A stretch of DNA of 64,000 bases from assembly GCF_946885955.1 (NCBI RefSeq), contig NZ_CAMPHI010000024.1, positions 1 to 64,000 on the forward strand, given 5' to 3'. This stretch comes from an uncultured Pseudomonas sp. (lineage in GTDB: Bacteria > Pseudomonadota > Gammaproteobacteria > Pseudomonadales > Pseudomonadaceae). The notes beneath the pieces are model-generated. The model did no database searches. It was not told the origin of the DNA and worked only from the letters and a program-made list of their open reading frames with translations. Shown one piece after another: positions 18,623-26,403 of the stretch. Numbering within the stretch: the stretch's first letter is position 1; every line of letters starts with the position of its first letter. The translations under genes and the position numbers were made by a program.

Positions 18623-20020
18623 TTAGCCTTTACGCAACTTCACACTTTGCTCTTCATAAGCACGACTGAATTCGCGCCCGAACAAATCCTCGAAGTCATC
18701 TTCAGCTTCCCTGGAAATGCTCGAATAGAGTTCCGTGAACAACTCCCAGTATTGCGCTTGGCGTGCACCTGGTAGCAAAAGGCCAATACCCGAAGACTTA
18801 CGCAACTGTGTTTCCAATACTGCCGGTTGAAAGCGTTTGAGCAAGTGCTTAATAGAGGCTTGCACTCCAGCCATCACGGCCAATTGATGGGCTTTCAGGT
18901 CATCGAAGCTTTCCTTGATGGCCTGATCGGCCGGCATGAAGGCCTGATTGCCGGAGCGCAGCAGCAACAACAGCGCCTCATCGACATTGGGGGCGAATTT
19001 GAGGGGGTTGTTCTCCACCGGACGGATCATGGTCTGCGCCATGCGGAACTCGCCCTTGAGGCTGGCACGGGCGCGCAACACCTCGATCAATCCCTCCACC
19101 ATGTGACGGTAGCTACTGCCAATGGCCTCCATTTGAGCGAGGGCTTCGCCTCTGTCGATGCGCAGCTGGGCGAGCCCCGCGCCCCTGAGAAAGGCTTCCA
19201 GCACCTCGTCGCCACTCCCTTTTGCGGCCGCGGGCGGCGATACCGTGGCCAACTGAGCGGCTGGGTTCGGCGCGCTGGCGGCCATGTTTTCCGGTGCCGC
19301 TGGCAGTGGTTGCGGCTGTGCTGACGGAGTCGGCGGCGCTATGGGCACCGGGCTAATGCCCAGTTCGGCGAAGGGGTCCCAATCAGCCGGAATCGCTGGC
19401 GCTGCACCGGCTCCGCTGGCCAAGGGCTCACCCGGATACTGTGGCGCCGGCGGGCGAAAATCATGCCGTTCGGCCGGCACGTGATCGGCCAGGGGCGGCG
19501 GCGGTACTGCCGGGGACGCGAGAAAATCGAACAGGTCGGGTTTGGTATCCAGGGGCGAACCACCCGTCTGGATCTGTACCCTGGCGGGAGGCGCCGGCGC
19601 GGCGCCGGGCATCTCGCCAGGCGCCTGGCGCTTCATCAGCGCATCGAAATCGGTAAAGGGATCGCTCGTCACGGGCGCGGTGTTGATCATCGGTAGGGCG
19701 CCGTCGATCTGCACCAGAATGTCGTACTCGCCCACGCGCAGCAATTCGCCGTCCCGTAAGGGTTCGCTGTTGCCGCGGTGCATGCGCACGCCAGCGTTCA
19801 CCAGCTGCACGCCATTGGTGCTGGTGTCGGTCAGGTAGTAGGTGCCGTCTCGTAATTGGATGACGCAGTGCTGACCGGACACCAGCCGCTCCGGGTCTGG
19901 AAGTATCCAGTCGTTCTCGGGATTGCGGCCGATTTTCAGCTCACCGCGATCAAGCTCGAACTCCGCACGTTGTCCAGGCGTGAGCTTGTGATAACTGGTG
20001 ATTGTCAAACGCAGCGGCAT
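18623..20020 (-). CDS. fha1: Fha1, forkhead-associated T6SS scaffold
   Basis: A 465-residue protein with an N-terminal FHA domain (about residues 1-105: LKIGRNPENDW, SGQHCVIQ and DTSTNGVQL). A proline/alanine-rich linker and the C-terminal domain typical of VI_FHA family proteins (about 270-465) follow. In the H1 system Fha1 is the target of PpkA and PppA, and its phosphorylated form promotes assembly. The frame is open to 20047, but the ATG at 20020 is preceded by AAGGAG at ideal spacing and begins directly with the FHA fold. It is the first gene of the minus-strand operon. Confidence 0.94.
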   Translation of the reverse strand: MPLRLTITSYHKLTPGQRAEFELDRGELKIGRNPENDWILPDPERLVSGQHCVIQLRDGTYYLTDTSTNGVQLVNAGVRMHRGNSEPLRDGELLRVGEYDILVQIDGALPMINTAPVTSDPFTDFDALMKRQAPGEMPGAAPAPPARVQIQTGGSPLDTKPDLFDFLASPAVPPPPLADHVPAERHDFRPPAPQYPGEPLASGAGAAPAIPADWDPFAELGISPVPIAPPTPSAQPQPLPAAPENMAASAPNPAAQLATVSPPAAAKGSGDEVLEAFLRGAGLAQLRIDRGEALAQMEAIGSSYRHMVEGLIEVLRARASLKGEFRMAQTMIRPVENNPLKFAPNVDEALLLLLRSGNQAFMPADQAIKESFDDLKAHQLAVMAGVQASIKHLLKRFQPAVLETQLRKSSGIGLLLPGARQAQYWELFTELYSSISREAEDDFEDLFGREFSRAYEEQSVKLRKG

Positions 20021-20022
20021 TA

Positions 20023-20035
20023 GTACTCCTTGTAC
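20023..20035 (-). promoter_or_regulatory. RsmA-type hairpin sequestering the fha1 ribosome binding site
   Basis: On the minus strand GTAC-AAGGA-GTAC can form a 4-bp stem presenting AGGA in the loop, and that AGGA is the fha1 Shine-Dalgarno. An AGGA/ANGGA loop overlapping the ribosome binding site is the classical RsmA/CsrA repression target. The stem is short, so the call rests on the arrangement and on the known RsmA control of fha1 in P. aeruginosa. Confidence 0.5.
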
Positions 20036-20307
20036 GGTATTACTCAATAACGGCTCGGGTATGCCAACCAGTGCAACTGAGTATAGCTCCCATAAAATGG
20101 TTCAGTGTCGTCGAAGTTTTTGCTGTTGTATTAGCTTTTTTAGAATAAATCTAATAACCAAAGAAACTAAATAGATGTCCACCGGTCACCTATCTTGAAA
20201 TGCCCCAATGCTCATCCCGTTGGTCGGTGAACTTCTTGACAAGAATTAAATAGCGCTAAAACTTTCTTTGAATTGTTGGGTCCAGAGATGACGCCAGAAG
20301 GACCGTT

Positions 20308-20326
20308 AATCCGCAGGAAACGGATT
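20308..20326 (+). promoter_or_regulatory. RsmA-type hairpin in the tssA1 leader
   Basis: AATCCG-CAGGAAA-CGGATT forms a perfect 6-bp stem with CAGGAAA in the loop, a good match to the CANGGA-in-loop consensus for RsmA/CsrA. It lies 46 nt upstream of the tssA1 ATG. A further AGGA at 20299-20302 could be a second contact site. Post-transcriptional repression of H1-T6SS by RsmA is established in P. aeruginosa; that it operates here is an inference from the sequence. Confidence 0.6.
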
Positions 20327-20371
20327 TAAGTCTTACGTTTGCTATGACTGTGTGCCGATTGCCAGGCCGAT

Positions 20372-21409
20372 ATGGAGATCACCTCTGTGGTGGACGTACA
20401 GCAACTGTTGGATACGATTTCCCCTGACGCCCCCTGTGGCGACGACCTCGAGTACGACGCTGCATTTCTTGAGCTTGAACGGGCAGCGCAAGGCCAGCCC
20501 GAACGACAGATGGGCGATGCGGTATTGCCCGCCGCGCCGCCGGAATGGCGTCAGGTGCGCGACCTCTGCGTCGAACTGTTCAAGCGCAGCAAAGACCTGC
20601 GCATCGCCAACTACTTCCTGCAAAGCGCCATTGCCCTGCAAGGCTTGCCCGGCCTGGTGCAAGGGTTACAGCTGATCCGACAGCTGCTCGCTCAGTATTG
20701 GGACGATCTGCATCCCAAGCTGGATGCCGAGGATGACAATGACCCTACTTTTCGCATCAACGCCCTGGCCGGCCTCAACGCCGAGCCGGTAATTCACCTG
20801 CTCTGGGACATGCCGCTGATCAGCTCGCGGGCATTCGGCAGCGTCAGCCTGCGGGCCGCGCTGAATGCAGCAGGCTTGCAGCGTTTCGCCAGCGAAAGCC
20901 TCAGTTCGGAACAGCTTGGCGGCGCCTTTCAGGACTGCGCTGGCGAACAGCTCGAGGCCTGCCGCGCAGCCCTGAACGACGCCCAGGGCACGCTGCTGAC
21001 CATAGAACGCGAGGTCAACGAGCGGGTCGGTTCAGCGCGCGGCGCGGACCTCGGCGCGATCAAACAACTGCTTCGTCATGCCGTGCAAATCCTCACCGAT
21101 CACTCCCCTCAGCCGGGTGTTGCCAGCCCTTTTGCCGGCGCCGCAGGCAATGTCGACGAGGCCATGCCCAGCCTCCCCGCCGTCACTCCGTCGCGTAGCG
21201 GCGGCGAGGTCGGCAACCGCGACGATGTACTGCGCAGCCTCGACCGCATCCTCAGCTATTACGCCAGACACGAGCCCTCCAGCCCCGTCCCGGTGCTGTT
21301 GAGTCGCGCCAAGAGCCTGGTCAGCGCGGATTTCGCCACCATCGTGCGCAACCTGATTCCGGATGGCTTTTCCCAGTTCGAAAAATTGCGAGGACCCGAG
21401 GGCGAATAG
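20372..21409 (+). CDS. tssA: TssA1, T6SS assembly-initiating/cap protein
   Basis: A 345-residue ImpA-family protein. The N-terminal domain has the family hallmark SPDAPCGDDLEYDAAF, followed by WRQVRDLCVELFKRSKDLRI. The C-terminal part (RSGGEVGNRDDVLRSLDRILSYYARHEPSSPVPVLLSRAKSL) is typical of TssA1. TssA coordinates baseplate recruitment and tail-sheath polymerisation. It is the first gene of the plus-strand operon. The ribosome binding site is modest (AGG about 6 nt upstream), which fits a post-transcriptionally controlled leader. Confidence 0.95.
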   Translation: MEITSVVDVQQLLDTISPDAPCGDDLEYDAAFLELERAAQGQPERQMGDAVLPAAPPEWRQVRDLCVELFKRSKDLRIANYFLQSAIALQGLPGLVQGLQLIRQLLAQYWDDLHPKLDAEDDNDPTFRINALAGLNAEPVIHLLWDMPLISSRAFGSVSLRAALNAAGLQRFASESLSSEQLGGAFQDCAGEQLEACRAALNDAQGTLLTIEREVNERVGSARGADLGAIKQLLRHAVQILTDHSPQPGVASPFAGAAGNVDEAMPSLPAVTPSRSGGEVGNRDDVLRSLDRILSYYARHEPSSPVPVLLSRAKSLVSADFATIVRNLIPDGFSQFEKLRGPEGE

Positions 21410-21473
21410 TCCGAGTGAAAACGCGTAACAGACGCCAATCCAACACAGCCGCATAGGCAACGCAGGAGGAAAA

Positions 21474-21989
21474 ATGGCTACCACCAGCAGCCAGAAGTTC
21501 ATCGCCCGTAACCGTGCTCCCCGGGTGCAGATCGAATACGACGTAGAGCTTTACGGTGCGGAGAAGAAGGTGCAATTGCCCTTCGTCATGGGGGTGATGG
21601 CCGACCTTGTCGGCAAGCCCGCCGAACCGCTGCCGGCGGTGGCCGACCGCAAGTTTCTGGAAATCGACGTCGACAACTTCGACTCGCGGCTCAAGGCGAT
21701 GAAACCACGGGTGGCGTTCAATGTGCCCAACGCCTTGACCGGCGAAGGCAACCTGAGCCTGGACATCACCTTCGAGAGCATGGACGACTTCAGCCCCGCC
21801 GCCGTGGCGCGCAAGGTCGATGCCCTCAACCAACTGCTCGAAGCCCGCACCCAGCTGGCCAATCTGCTGACCTACATGGACGGCAAGACCGGCGCCGAGG
21901 ACATGATCATGAAGGCGATCAAAGACCCGGCTCTGTTGCAGGCATTGGCCAGTGCGCCGAAACCGACCGAACCCGAGCCGCAAGCCTGA
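21474..21989 (+). CDS. tssB: TssB1 (VipA), contractile sheath small subunit
   Basis: A 171-residue VipA-family protein. It starts SSQKFIARNRAPRVQIEYDV and has the typical FVMGVMADLVGKP and FLEIDVDNFDSRL motifs. With TssC it forms the contractile sheath recycled by ClpV. A strong AGGAGG lies upstream. It is followed after 15 nt by tssC. Confidence 0.97.
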   Translation: MATTSSQKFIARNRAPRVQIEYDVELYGAEKKVQLPFVMGVMADLVGKPAEPLPAVADRKFLEIDVDNFDSRLKAMKPRVAFNVPNALTGEGNLSLDITFESMDDFSPAAVARKVDALNQLLEARTQLANLLTYMDGKTGAEDMIMKAIKDPALLQALASAPKPTEPEPQA

Positions 21990-22004
21990 TAGAGGACGCA
22001 GATC

Positions 22005-23501
22005 ATGGCCGAATTGATGAAAAACCAGCAGGCCCAGGCAGAGGCCGCCACGGAGCAGCCGAGCGACTTCGCCGCCTTGCTCCTGCAAGAGTTCAAACCC
22101 AAGACCGAGCGCGCCCGCGAGGCGGTGGAAAGCGCCGTGCGTACCCTGGCCGAACAGGCGCTGAGCAAGACCGAGCTGATCTCCAACGATGCGATCAAAT
22201 CCATCGAGTCGATCATCGCCGCCATCGATGCCAAGCTCACTGCGCAGATCAACCTGATCATGCACCACGCCGATTTCCAGCAACTGGAAAGCGCCTGGCG
22301 CGGCCTGAGTTACCTGGTCAACAACACGGAAACCGATGAGCAGCTGAAGATTCGCGTGATGAGCATCGCCAAGGGCGACTTGCACAAGACCCTGAAGAAG
22401 TTCAAGGGTACCGCCTGGGATCAGAGCCCGATCTTCAAGAAGATGTACGAAGAGGAGTACGGACAGTTCGGTGGCGAGCCCTTCGGCTGCCTGGTCGGCG
22501 ATTACTACTTCGACCAGTCGCCACCCGATGTCGAATTGCTCGGCGAGATGGCCAAGGTCTGTGCGGCGATGCATGCGCCCTTCATTGCCGCAGCCTCGCC
22601 GACGGTGATGGGCATGGGTTCCTGGCAGGAACTGTCCAACCCGCGCGACCTGACCAAGATCTTCACCACGCCGGAGTACGCGGCCTGGCGCTCGCTGCGC
22701 GATTCCGAGGATTCGCGCTACATCGGCCTGACCATGCCGCGTTTCCTCGCCCGCCTGCCCTACGGCGCCAAAACCGACCCGGTGGATGCCTTCGCCTTCG
22801 AAGAGGAAACCACCGGCGCCGACAGCGCCAAGTACACCTGGGCCAACTCGGCCTATGCCATGGCGGTGAATATCAACCGCTCGTTCAAGCTCTACGGCTG
22901 GTGTTCGCGGATTCGCGGCGTGGAGTCCGGCGGCGAGGTGCCGAACCTGCCGGCGCACACCTTCCCTACCGACGACGGCGGCGTGGACATGAAGTGCCCG
23001 ACTGAGATCGCCATTTCCGACCGACGCGAGGCGGAGCTGGCGAAGAACGGTTTCATGCCGCTGCTGCACAAGAAGAACACCGACCTGGCCGCGTTCATCG
23101 GCGCGCAATCGCTGCAGAAGCCGGCCGAGTACGACGACCCCGACGCCACCGCCAACGCCAACCTGGCGGCACGCCTGCCCTACCTGTTCGCCACCTGCCG
23201 CTTCGCCCATTACCTGAAGTGCATCGTTCGCGACAAGATCGGCTCGTTCAAGGAAAAGGACGATATGCAGCGCTGGCTGCAGAACTGGATCCTCAACTAC
23301 GTGGACGGCGACCCGGCCCACTCCACCGAAACCACCAAGGCGCAGCACCCCCTGGCAGCGGCGGAAGTGGTGGTCGAGGACGTCGAGGGCAACCCCGGCT
23401 ACTACAACTCGAAATTCTACCTGCGCCCGCACTATCAACTCGAAGGGCTCACGGTATCGCTACGGCTGGTATCCAAACTGCCATCCGCCAAAGCGGTTTG
23501 A
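22005..23501 (+). CDS. tssC: TssC1 (VipB), contractile sheath large subunit
   Basis: A 498-residue VipB-family protein. Signature segments include LESAWRGLSYLVNNTETDEQ, GLTMPRFLARLPYG, the EVPNLPAHTFPTDDGGVDMK region and a C-terminal NPGYYNSKFYLRPHYQLEGL. Together with TssB it builds the sheath that propels the Hcp tube. The length is normal. The 96 nt to hcp contain a GC-rich hairpin around 23514-23536. Confidence 0.98.
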   Translation: MAELMKNQQAQAEAATEQPSDFAALLLQEFKPKTERAREAVESAVRTLAEQALSKTELISNDAIKSIESIIAAIDAKLTAQINLIMHHADFQQLESAWRGLSYLVNNTETDEQLKIRVMSIAKGDLHKTLKKFKGTAWDQSPIFKKMYEEEYGQFGGEPFGCLVGDYYFDQSPPDVELLGEMAKVCAAMHAPFIAAASPTVMGMGSWQELSNPRDLTKIFTTPEYAAWRSLRDSEDSRYIGLTMPRFLARLPYGAKTDPVDAFAFEEETTGADSAKYTWANSAYAMAVNINRSFKLYGWCSRIRGVESGGEVPNLPAHTFPTDDGGVDMKCPTEIAISDRREAELAKNGFMPLLHKKNTDLAAFIGAQSLQKPAEYDDPDATANANLAARLPYLFATCRFAHYLKCIVRDKIGSFKEKDDMQRWLQNWILNYVDGDPAHSTETTKAQHPLAAAEVVVEDVEGNPGYYNSKFYLRPHYQLEGLTVSLRLVSKLPSAKAV

Positions 23502-23597
23502 TTCATCTCAGGTGGCATTCGCCGTGTTGGCGGGTGCAGTACAACGCAGCGTGGCGAGTCGCTGGAACACAGTGACGTCAACCACTAAGGAGGCATG

Positions 23598-24086
23598 ATG
23601 GCTGTTGATATGTTTATCAAGATCGGCGACGTCAAGGGCGAGTCCCAGGACAAGAATCACAAGGAGGAGATCGACGTGCTCTCCTGGAGTTGGGGCATGG
23701 CCCAGTCCGGCAACATGCATGTCGGCGGTGGCGGCGGTGCCGGCAAGGTCAATATCCAGGATCTGACATTGACCAAGTGGGTGGATAAGTCCTCGCCCAA
23801 CCTGATGATGGCTTGCTCCAGCGGCAAGCATTACGACGAGGCCAAGCTGACGGTGCGCAAGGCCGGCGGCGACGATCCGGTCGAGTACCTGACCATCACT
23901 CTCAAGGAGGTGCTGGTGTCCTCGATCGGAACCGGTGGCAGTGGCGGCGAAGATCGCCTGACCGAGAACGTCTCGCTGAATTTCGGCCAGGTGCTGGTCG
24001 ATTACCAGCCGCAGAAACAGGACGGTTCCAAGGACGGCGGCCCGGTCAAATACGGCTGGAATATCCGCGAAAACGTCAAGGTGTGA
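23598..24086 (+). CDS. hcp: Hcp1, T6SS inner tube protein and effector chaperone
   Basis: A 162-residue Hcp nearly identical in pattern to P. aeruginosa Hcp1: MAVDMFIKIGDVKGES, VLSWSWGMAQSGNMHVGGGG, LMMACSSGKHY and C-terminal GPVKYGWNIRENV. It forms hexameric rings stacked as the inner tube, and in the H1 system it binds small effectors inside the lumen. A strong AAGGAGG at 23588-23594 and two consecutive ATGs occur; the second (23598) gives best spacing. The adjacent Tae4-like amidase is a plausible Hcp-lumen cargo. Confidence 0.98.
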   Translation: MAVDMFIKIGDVKGESQDKNHKEEIDVLSWSWGMAQSGNMHVGGGGGAGKVNIQDLTLTKWVDKSSPNLMMACSSGKHYDEAKLTVRKAGGDDPVEYLTITLKEVLVSSIGTGGSGGEDRLTENVSLNFGQVLVDYQPQKQDGSKDGGPVKYGWNIRENVKV

Positions 24087-24091
24087 CGACG

Positions 24092-24155
24092 GCCACCCTG
24101 CCGCCATGCTGCAGGGTGCCGGCTTGTATCAGCAGGTAGTTTTTCAACTGCCTGC
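24092..24155 (+). terminator. Tandem hairpins downstream of hcp
   Basis: The first stem is CACCCTGC/GCAGGGTG (24094-24118). The second is GCAGGTAGTT/AACTGCCTGC with one G-U pair and a TTTC loop (24132-24155). Neither has a U-tract immediately 3', so they are more likely mRNA-stabilising or partial-termination structures than full terminators. Such structures would favour high hcp mRNA relative to the downstream genes. Confidence 0.5.
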
Positions 24156-24184
24156 GAGGGCCAAAGCGCACAGGAGGTTCGATG

Positions 24185-24616
24185 ATGGCCAGCCCCGCGT
24201 TCATCAATCTGTGGAACAACTACCCGACCGAGAGCCAACCCTGCGATGGCGGTTGGGACAATCAATGTGCGATTCGCATGAGCATCACCCTCAACGCCGA
24301 GCGAACCATCCGCGTGGATGACCATACCTATTCCGAGCCGCGTTGCAGCCATGGTCATGCCCGTGGTGCCGAGTCGCTGGCGAATTGGCTGTGGCGGCAT
24401 CATCTGGGCCGGCCGAACATCTTTACCGACGGTGCCGAGGCAAAGCGTCAGCTCAACGGCAAGAACGGCATCATTTTTTTCAAGGATTGCTTTACCCGCA
24501 GTGGCGAGAGCCGCGCGGCCGGCGACCATATCGATCTGTGGAGTCGCGGTTTCACCAAGACCTACGACGACCCGGCCAACCATTCCGCCCAGGTCTGGTT
24601 CTGGGAGTTGTCATGA
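24185..24616 (+). CDS. tae4: Tae4-like T6SS peptidoglycan amidase effector
   Basis: A 143-residue protein with the pattern of the Tae4 family of cysteine-dependent amidases. The nucleophile-region motif NQCAIRMSITLN is followed by GKNGIIFFKD and AGDHIDLW, supplying the Cys and His of a Cys-His catalytic pair. Tae4 enzymes cleave the gamma-D-Glu-mDAP bond in the peptidoglycan of target cells. There is no signal peptide, as expected for a T6SS cargo. AGGAGG lies 7 nt before ATG 24185; ATG 24182 is also possible. It sits between hcp and tagJ, directly overlapping its immunity gene (ATGA). The small size and position suggest loading in the Hcp lumen. Confidence 0.87.
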   Translation: MASPAFINLWNNYPTESQPCDGGWDNQCAIRMSITLNAERTIRVDDHTYSEPRCSHGHARGAESLANWLWRHHLGRPNIFTDGAEAKRQLNGKNGIIFFKDCFTRSGESRAAGDHIDLWSRGFTKTYDDPANHSAQVWFWELS

Positions 24617-25053
24617 ATCAGCACCTGCTTCCCTCCATCGTTGCTGGCTTGTTGTGCCTGAGTCTTCCCGCCTGCGCACAGAGCCCGGCCGATAGCGCCA
24701 CCCGGGCGCACTTCCTTGCCCAGGATCTGCAGCTGGAGGAGCGCAATGGCAACTGTCGGTTGGTCGTCCCAGAGCAACCCGGCATCGACCTGCGCCTGAA
24801 ATGGCCTTGCCAGTTCCATCGTGACGCCACTGGCAAGCTGCGCACCAAGCAGGTTGGCGAGCGTCAGGTGCTGCTGGTGGAAAACAGCGAGCAACTGCCC
24901 TCGCCCAGCAAGGATTGCCGCACCGAGATCCAGGCGATACGCAGCACCGAACAAGGCCTGGAAGCGTCGACGGCAGTCAGCCGGGTGGCCGCCTGCCCGC
25001 CGTTCCAGTGGGATGAGAAAGTTTTTATCGGTCTGTTCGAACCCGATGCTTGA
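24613..25053 (+). CDS. tai4: Probable periplasmic immunity protein for the Tae4-like amidase
   Basis: A 146-residue secreted protein. The N-terminal signal peptide (HLLPSIVAGLLCLSLPACA) could be cleaved after ACA; PAC is only a poor lipobox. The mature part has several cysteines. It overlaps the effector by the ATGA junction, the usual arrangement of amidase/immunity pairs, and periplasmic export matches the compartment where the amidase would act. I do not recognise a detailed family signature beyond this, so the name follows context. Confidence 0.7.
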   Translation: MNQHLLPSIVAGLLCLSLPACAQSPADSATRAHFLAQDLQLEERNGNCRLVVPEQPGIDLRLKWPCQFHRDATGKLRTKQVGERQVLLVENSEQLPSPSKDCRTEIQAIRSTEQGLEASTAVSRVAACPPFQWDEKVFIGLFEPDA

Positions 25054-25099
25054 ACGCACACAACGGCTCGGCTCGACGCCGACGCATAAGGAGATCGCG

Positions 25100-25885
25100 A
25101 TGAACGCCGAAGAGCTGGTGCGCGCCGGTAAGCTGGGCGAAGCCCTCGCCGCCCTGCAGGATCAGGTGCGCAGCCAGGCCTCCAACGCCAGCCTGCGGGT
25201 ATTCCTGTTCCAGCTACTGGCGGTGATGGGGCAATGGGGCCGCGCGCAAAACCAACTGAAGGTTGTCGGTGAACTGGATGCCGGCGCCCTGGCGATGGTG
25301 CAGACCTACCGCGCCGCTCTGGAATGCGAGGCGCTGCGTGCCGAAGTGTTCGCTGGGCGCTTGACCCCGGTATTGCTGGGCCAACCGACCGCCTGGATGG
25401 CCCAGTTGGTCAAGGCCCTGCAGTTGGACGGCCAAGGCCAAGCGGAAGCCGCGCAGCACTTGCGCGAACAGGCCTTCGAGGCCGCGCCCGCTGTGCCCGG
25501 CGAACTCAACGGCGAAGCCTTCGCCTGGTGTGCCGATGTCGACCCACGACTCGGCCCGACCCTGGAGTTGATCGTCAACGGCCGCTATGTCTGGTTGCCG
25601 ATGGAAAACCTCGCCAGCCTGCGCTGCGAAGCGCCGAGCGACCTGCGCGATCTGGTCTGGCTGCCCGCCGAGCTGACCCTGCGTAACGGCGGCAGCACGG
25701 TGGCGCTGATCCCCAGCCGCTACCCGGACACCCTGGGCAGCCACGACGACGCCGCGCTGCTGGCGCGCAAAGTCGACTGGCTGGACAACGGCTACCCCAT
25801 CGGTCAGCGCCTGCTGGCCACCGACAAGGGCGAGGTCGGGCTGTTCGAACTGCGCAGCCTCAGCTTCGCCGACGGGGATAACTGA
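25100..25885 (+). CDS. tagJ: TagJ (ImpE-like) T6SS accessory protein
   Basis: A 261-residue ImpE-family protein, starting [19 protein letters not shown] with TPR-like helices. Its C-terminal half contains [18 protein letters not shown] and [17 protein letters not shown]. TagJ binds the sheath subunit TssB and is found in H1-type clusters; it may assist sheath recycling with ClpV. AAGGAG lies 6 nt upstream. In P. aeruginosa it directly follows hcp1; here the amidase/immunity pair separates them. Confidence 0.9.
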   Translation: MNAEELVRAGKLGEALAALQDQVRSQASNASLRVFLFQLLAVMGQWGRAQNQLKVVGELDAGALAMVQTYRAALECEALRAEVFAGRLTPVLLGQPTAWMAQLVKALQLDGQGQAEAAQHLREQAFEAAPAVPGELNGEAFAWCADVDPRLGPTLELIVNGRYVWLPMENLASLRCEAPSDLRDLVWLPAELTLRNGGSTVALIPSRYPDTLGSHDDAALLARKVDWLDNGYPIGQRLLATDKGEVGLFELRSLSFADGDN

Positions 25886-25887
25886 AG

Positions 25888-26403
25888 ATGGCCGAGCTGA
25901 CCCTGCAAGAACGCCTGCAACCCTCGTTGCTCGATCGCCTGACCGACGATGACCCGCACAACCCGCAAGAAGCCGCCGAGCGCCGCGTCATGTCGATGAC
26001 CCAGTTGAAGGCCTCGGTGTTGCGCGATCTGGCCTGGCTGTTCAATACCTGCGCGCTGTTCGAACCGGAGCATGTCGCACAGATGCCGGCGGGCAACTCG
26101 GTGCTGAATTTCGGCCTGCCGCCCCTGGCCGGGCATACGGCCTCGAGCATCGACGTACAGGCCATCGAAGCCTTGTTCAGCGACACCATCGCTGCTTTCG
26201 AACCGCGCATTCTCAAAGGCTCGTTGAAGGTACGCGCGCAACTCGCCGGCAATGAAATGAACCACAACGCCCTGAGTTTCGAGATCGAGGGCGATCTGTG
26301 GGCCGAGCCGGTGCCGTTGCGCCTGCTGCTGAGTACCGCCCTCGACCTGGAAACCGGACACGTCAAGGTAACGCCGACCGAGCCCGCGAGGAGACGCCGA
26401 TGA
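25888..26403 (+). CDS. tssE: TssE, T6SS baseplate gp25-like protein
   Basis: A 171-residue gp25-like baseplate component. It has [49 protein letters not shown] and the C-terminal [18 protein letters not shown]. It should lie at the baseplate wedge with TssF and TssG. It begins two bases after tagJ and ends overlapping tssF by 4 nt. Confidence 0.94.
   Translation: MAELTLQERLQPSLLDRLTDDDPHNPQEAAERRVMSMTQLKASVLRDLAWLFNTCALFEPEHVAQMPAGNSVLNFGLPPLAGHTASSIDVQAIEALFSDTIAAFEPRILKGSLKVRAQLAGNEMNHNALSFEIEGDLWAEPVPLRLLLSTALDLETGHVKVTPTEPARRRR

Larger units (their letters stand above)
20021..20371. promoter_or_regulatory. Divergent fha1/tssA1 control region
   Basis: A 351-nt AT-rich gap between the two divergent T6SS operons, with no open frame of note. 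A sigma-70-like TTGACA sits at 20236-20241 on the plus strand. The best -10 candidates are TAAAAC or AAACTT near 20257-20264, both weak. No sigma-54 GG-N10-GC motif is evident. Two GGA-in-loop hairpins, listed separately, flank the two start sites. In P. aeruginosa this same gap carries RsmA-controlled leaders. Confidence 0.65.

Noticed and set aside
20221..20371. Sigma-54 promoter for the tssA1 operon
   Set aside because: No GG-N10-GC pair of the required form; a weak sigma-70-like TTGACA is the better candidate.
21321..23438. 705-codon minus-strand frame across tssB/tssC
   Set aside because: Antisense shadow of tssB and tssC.
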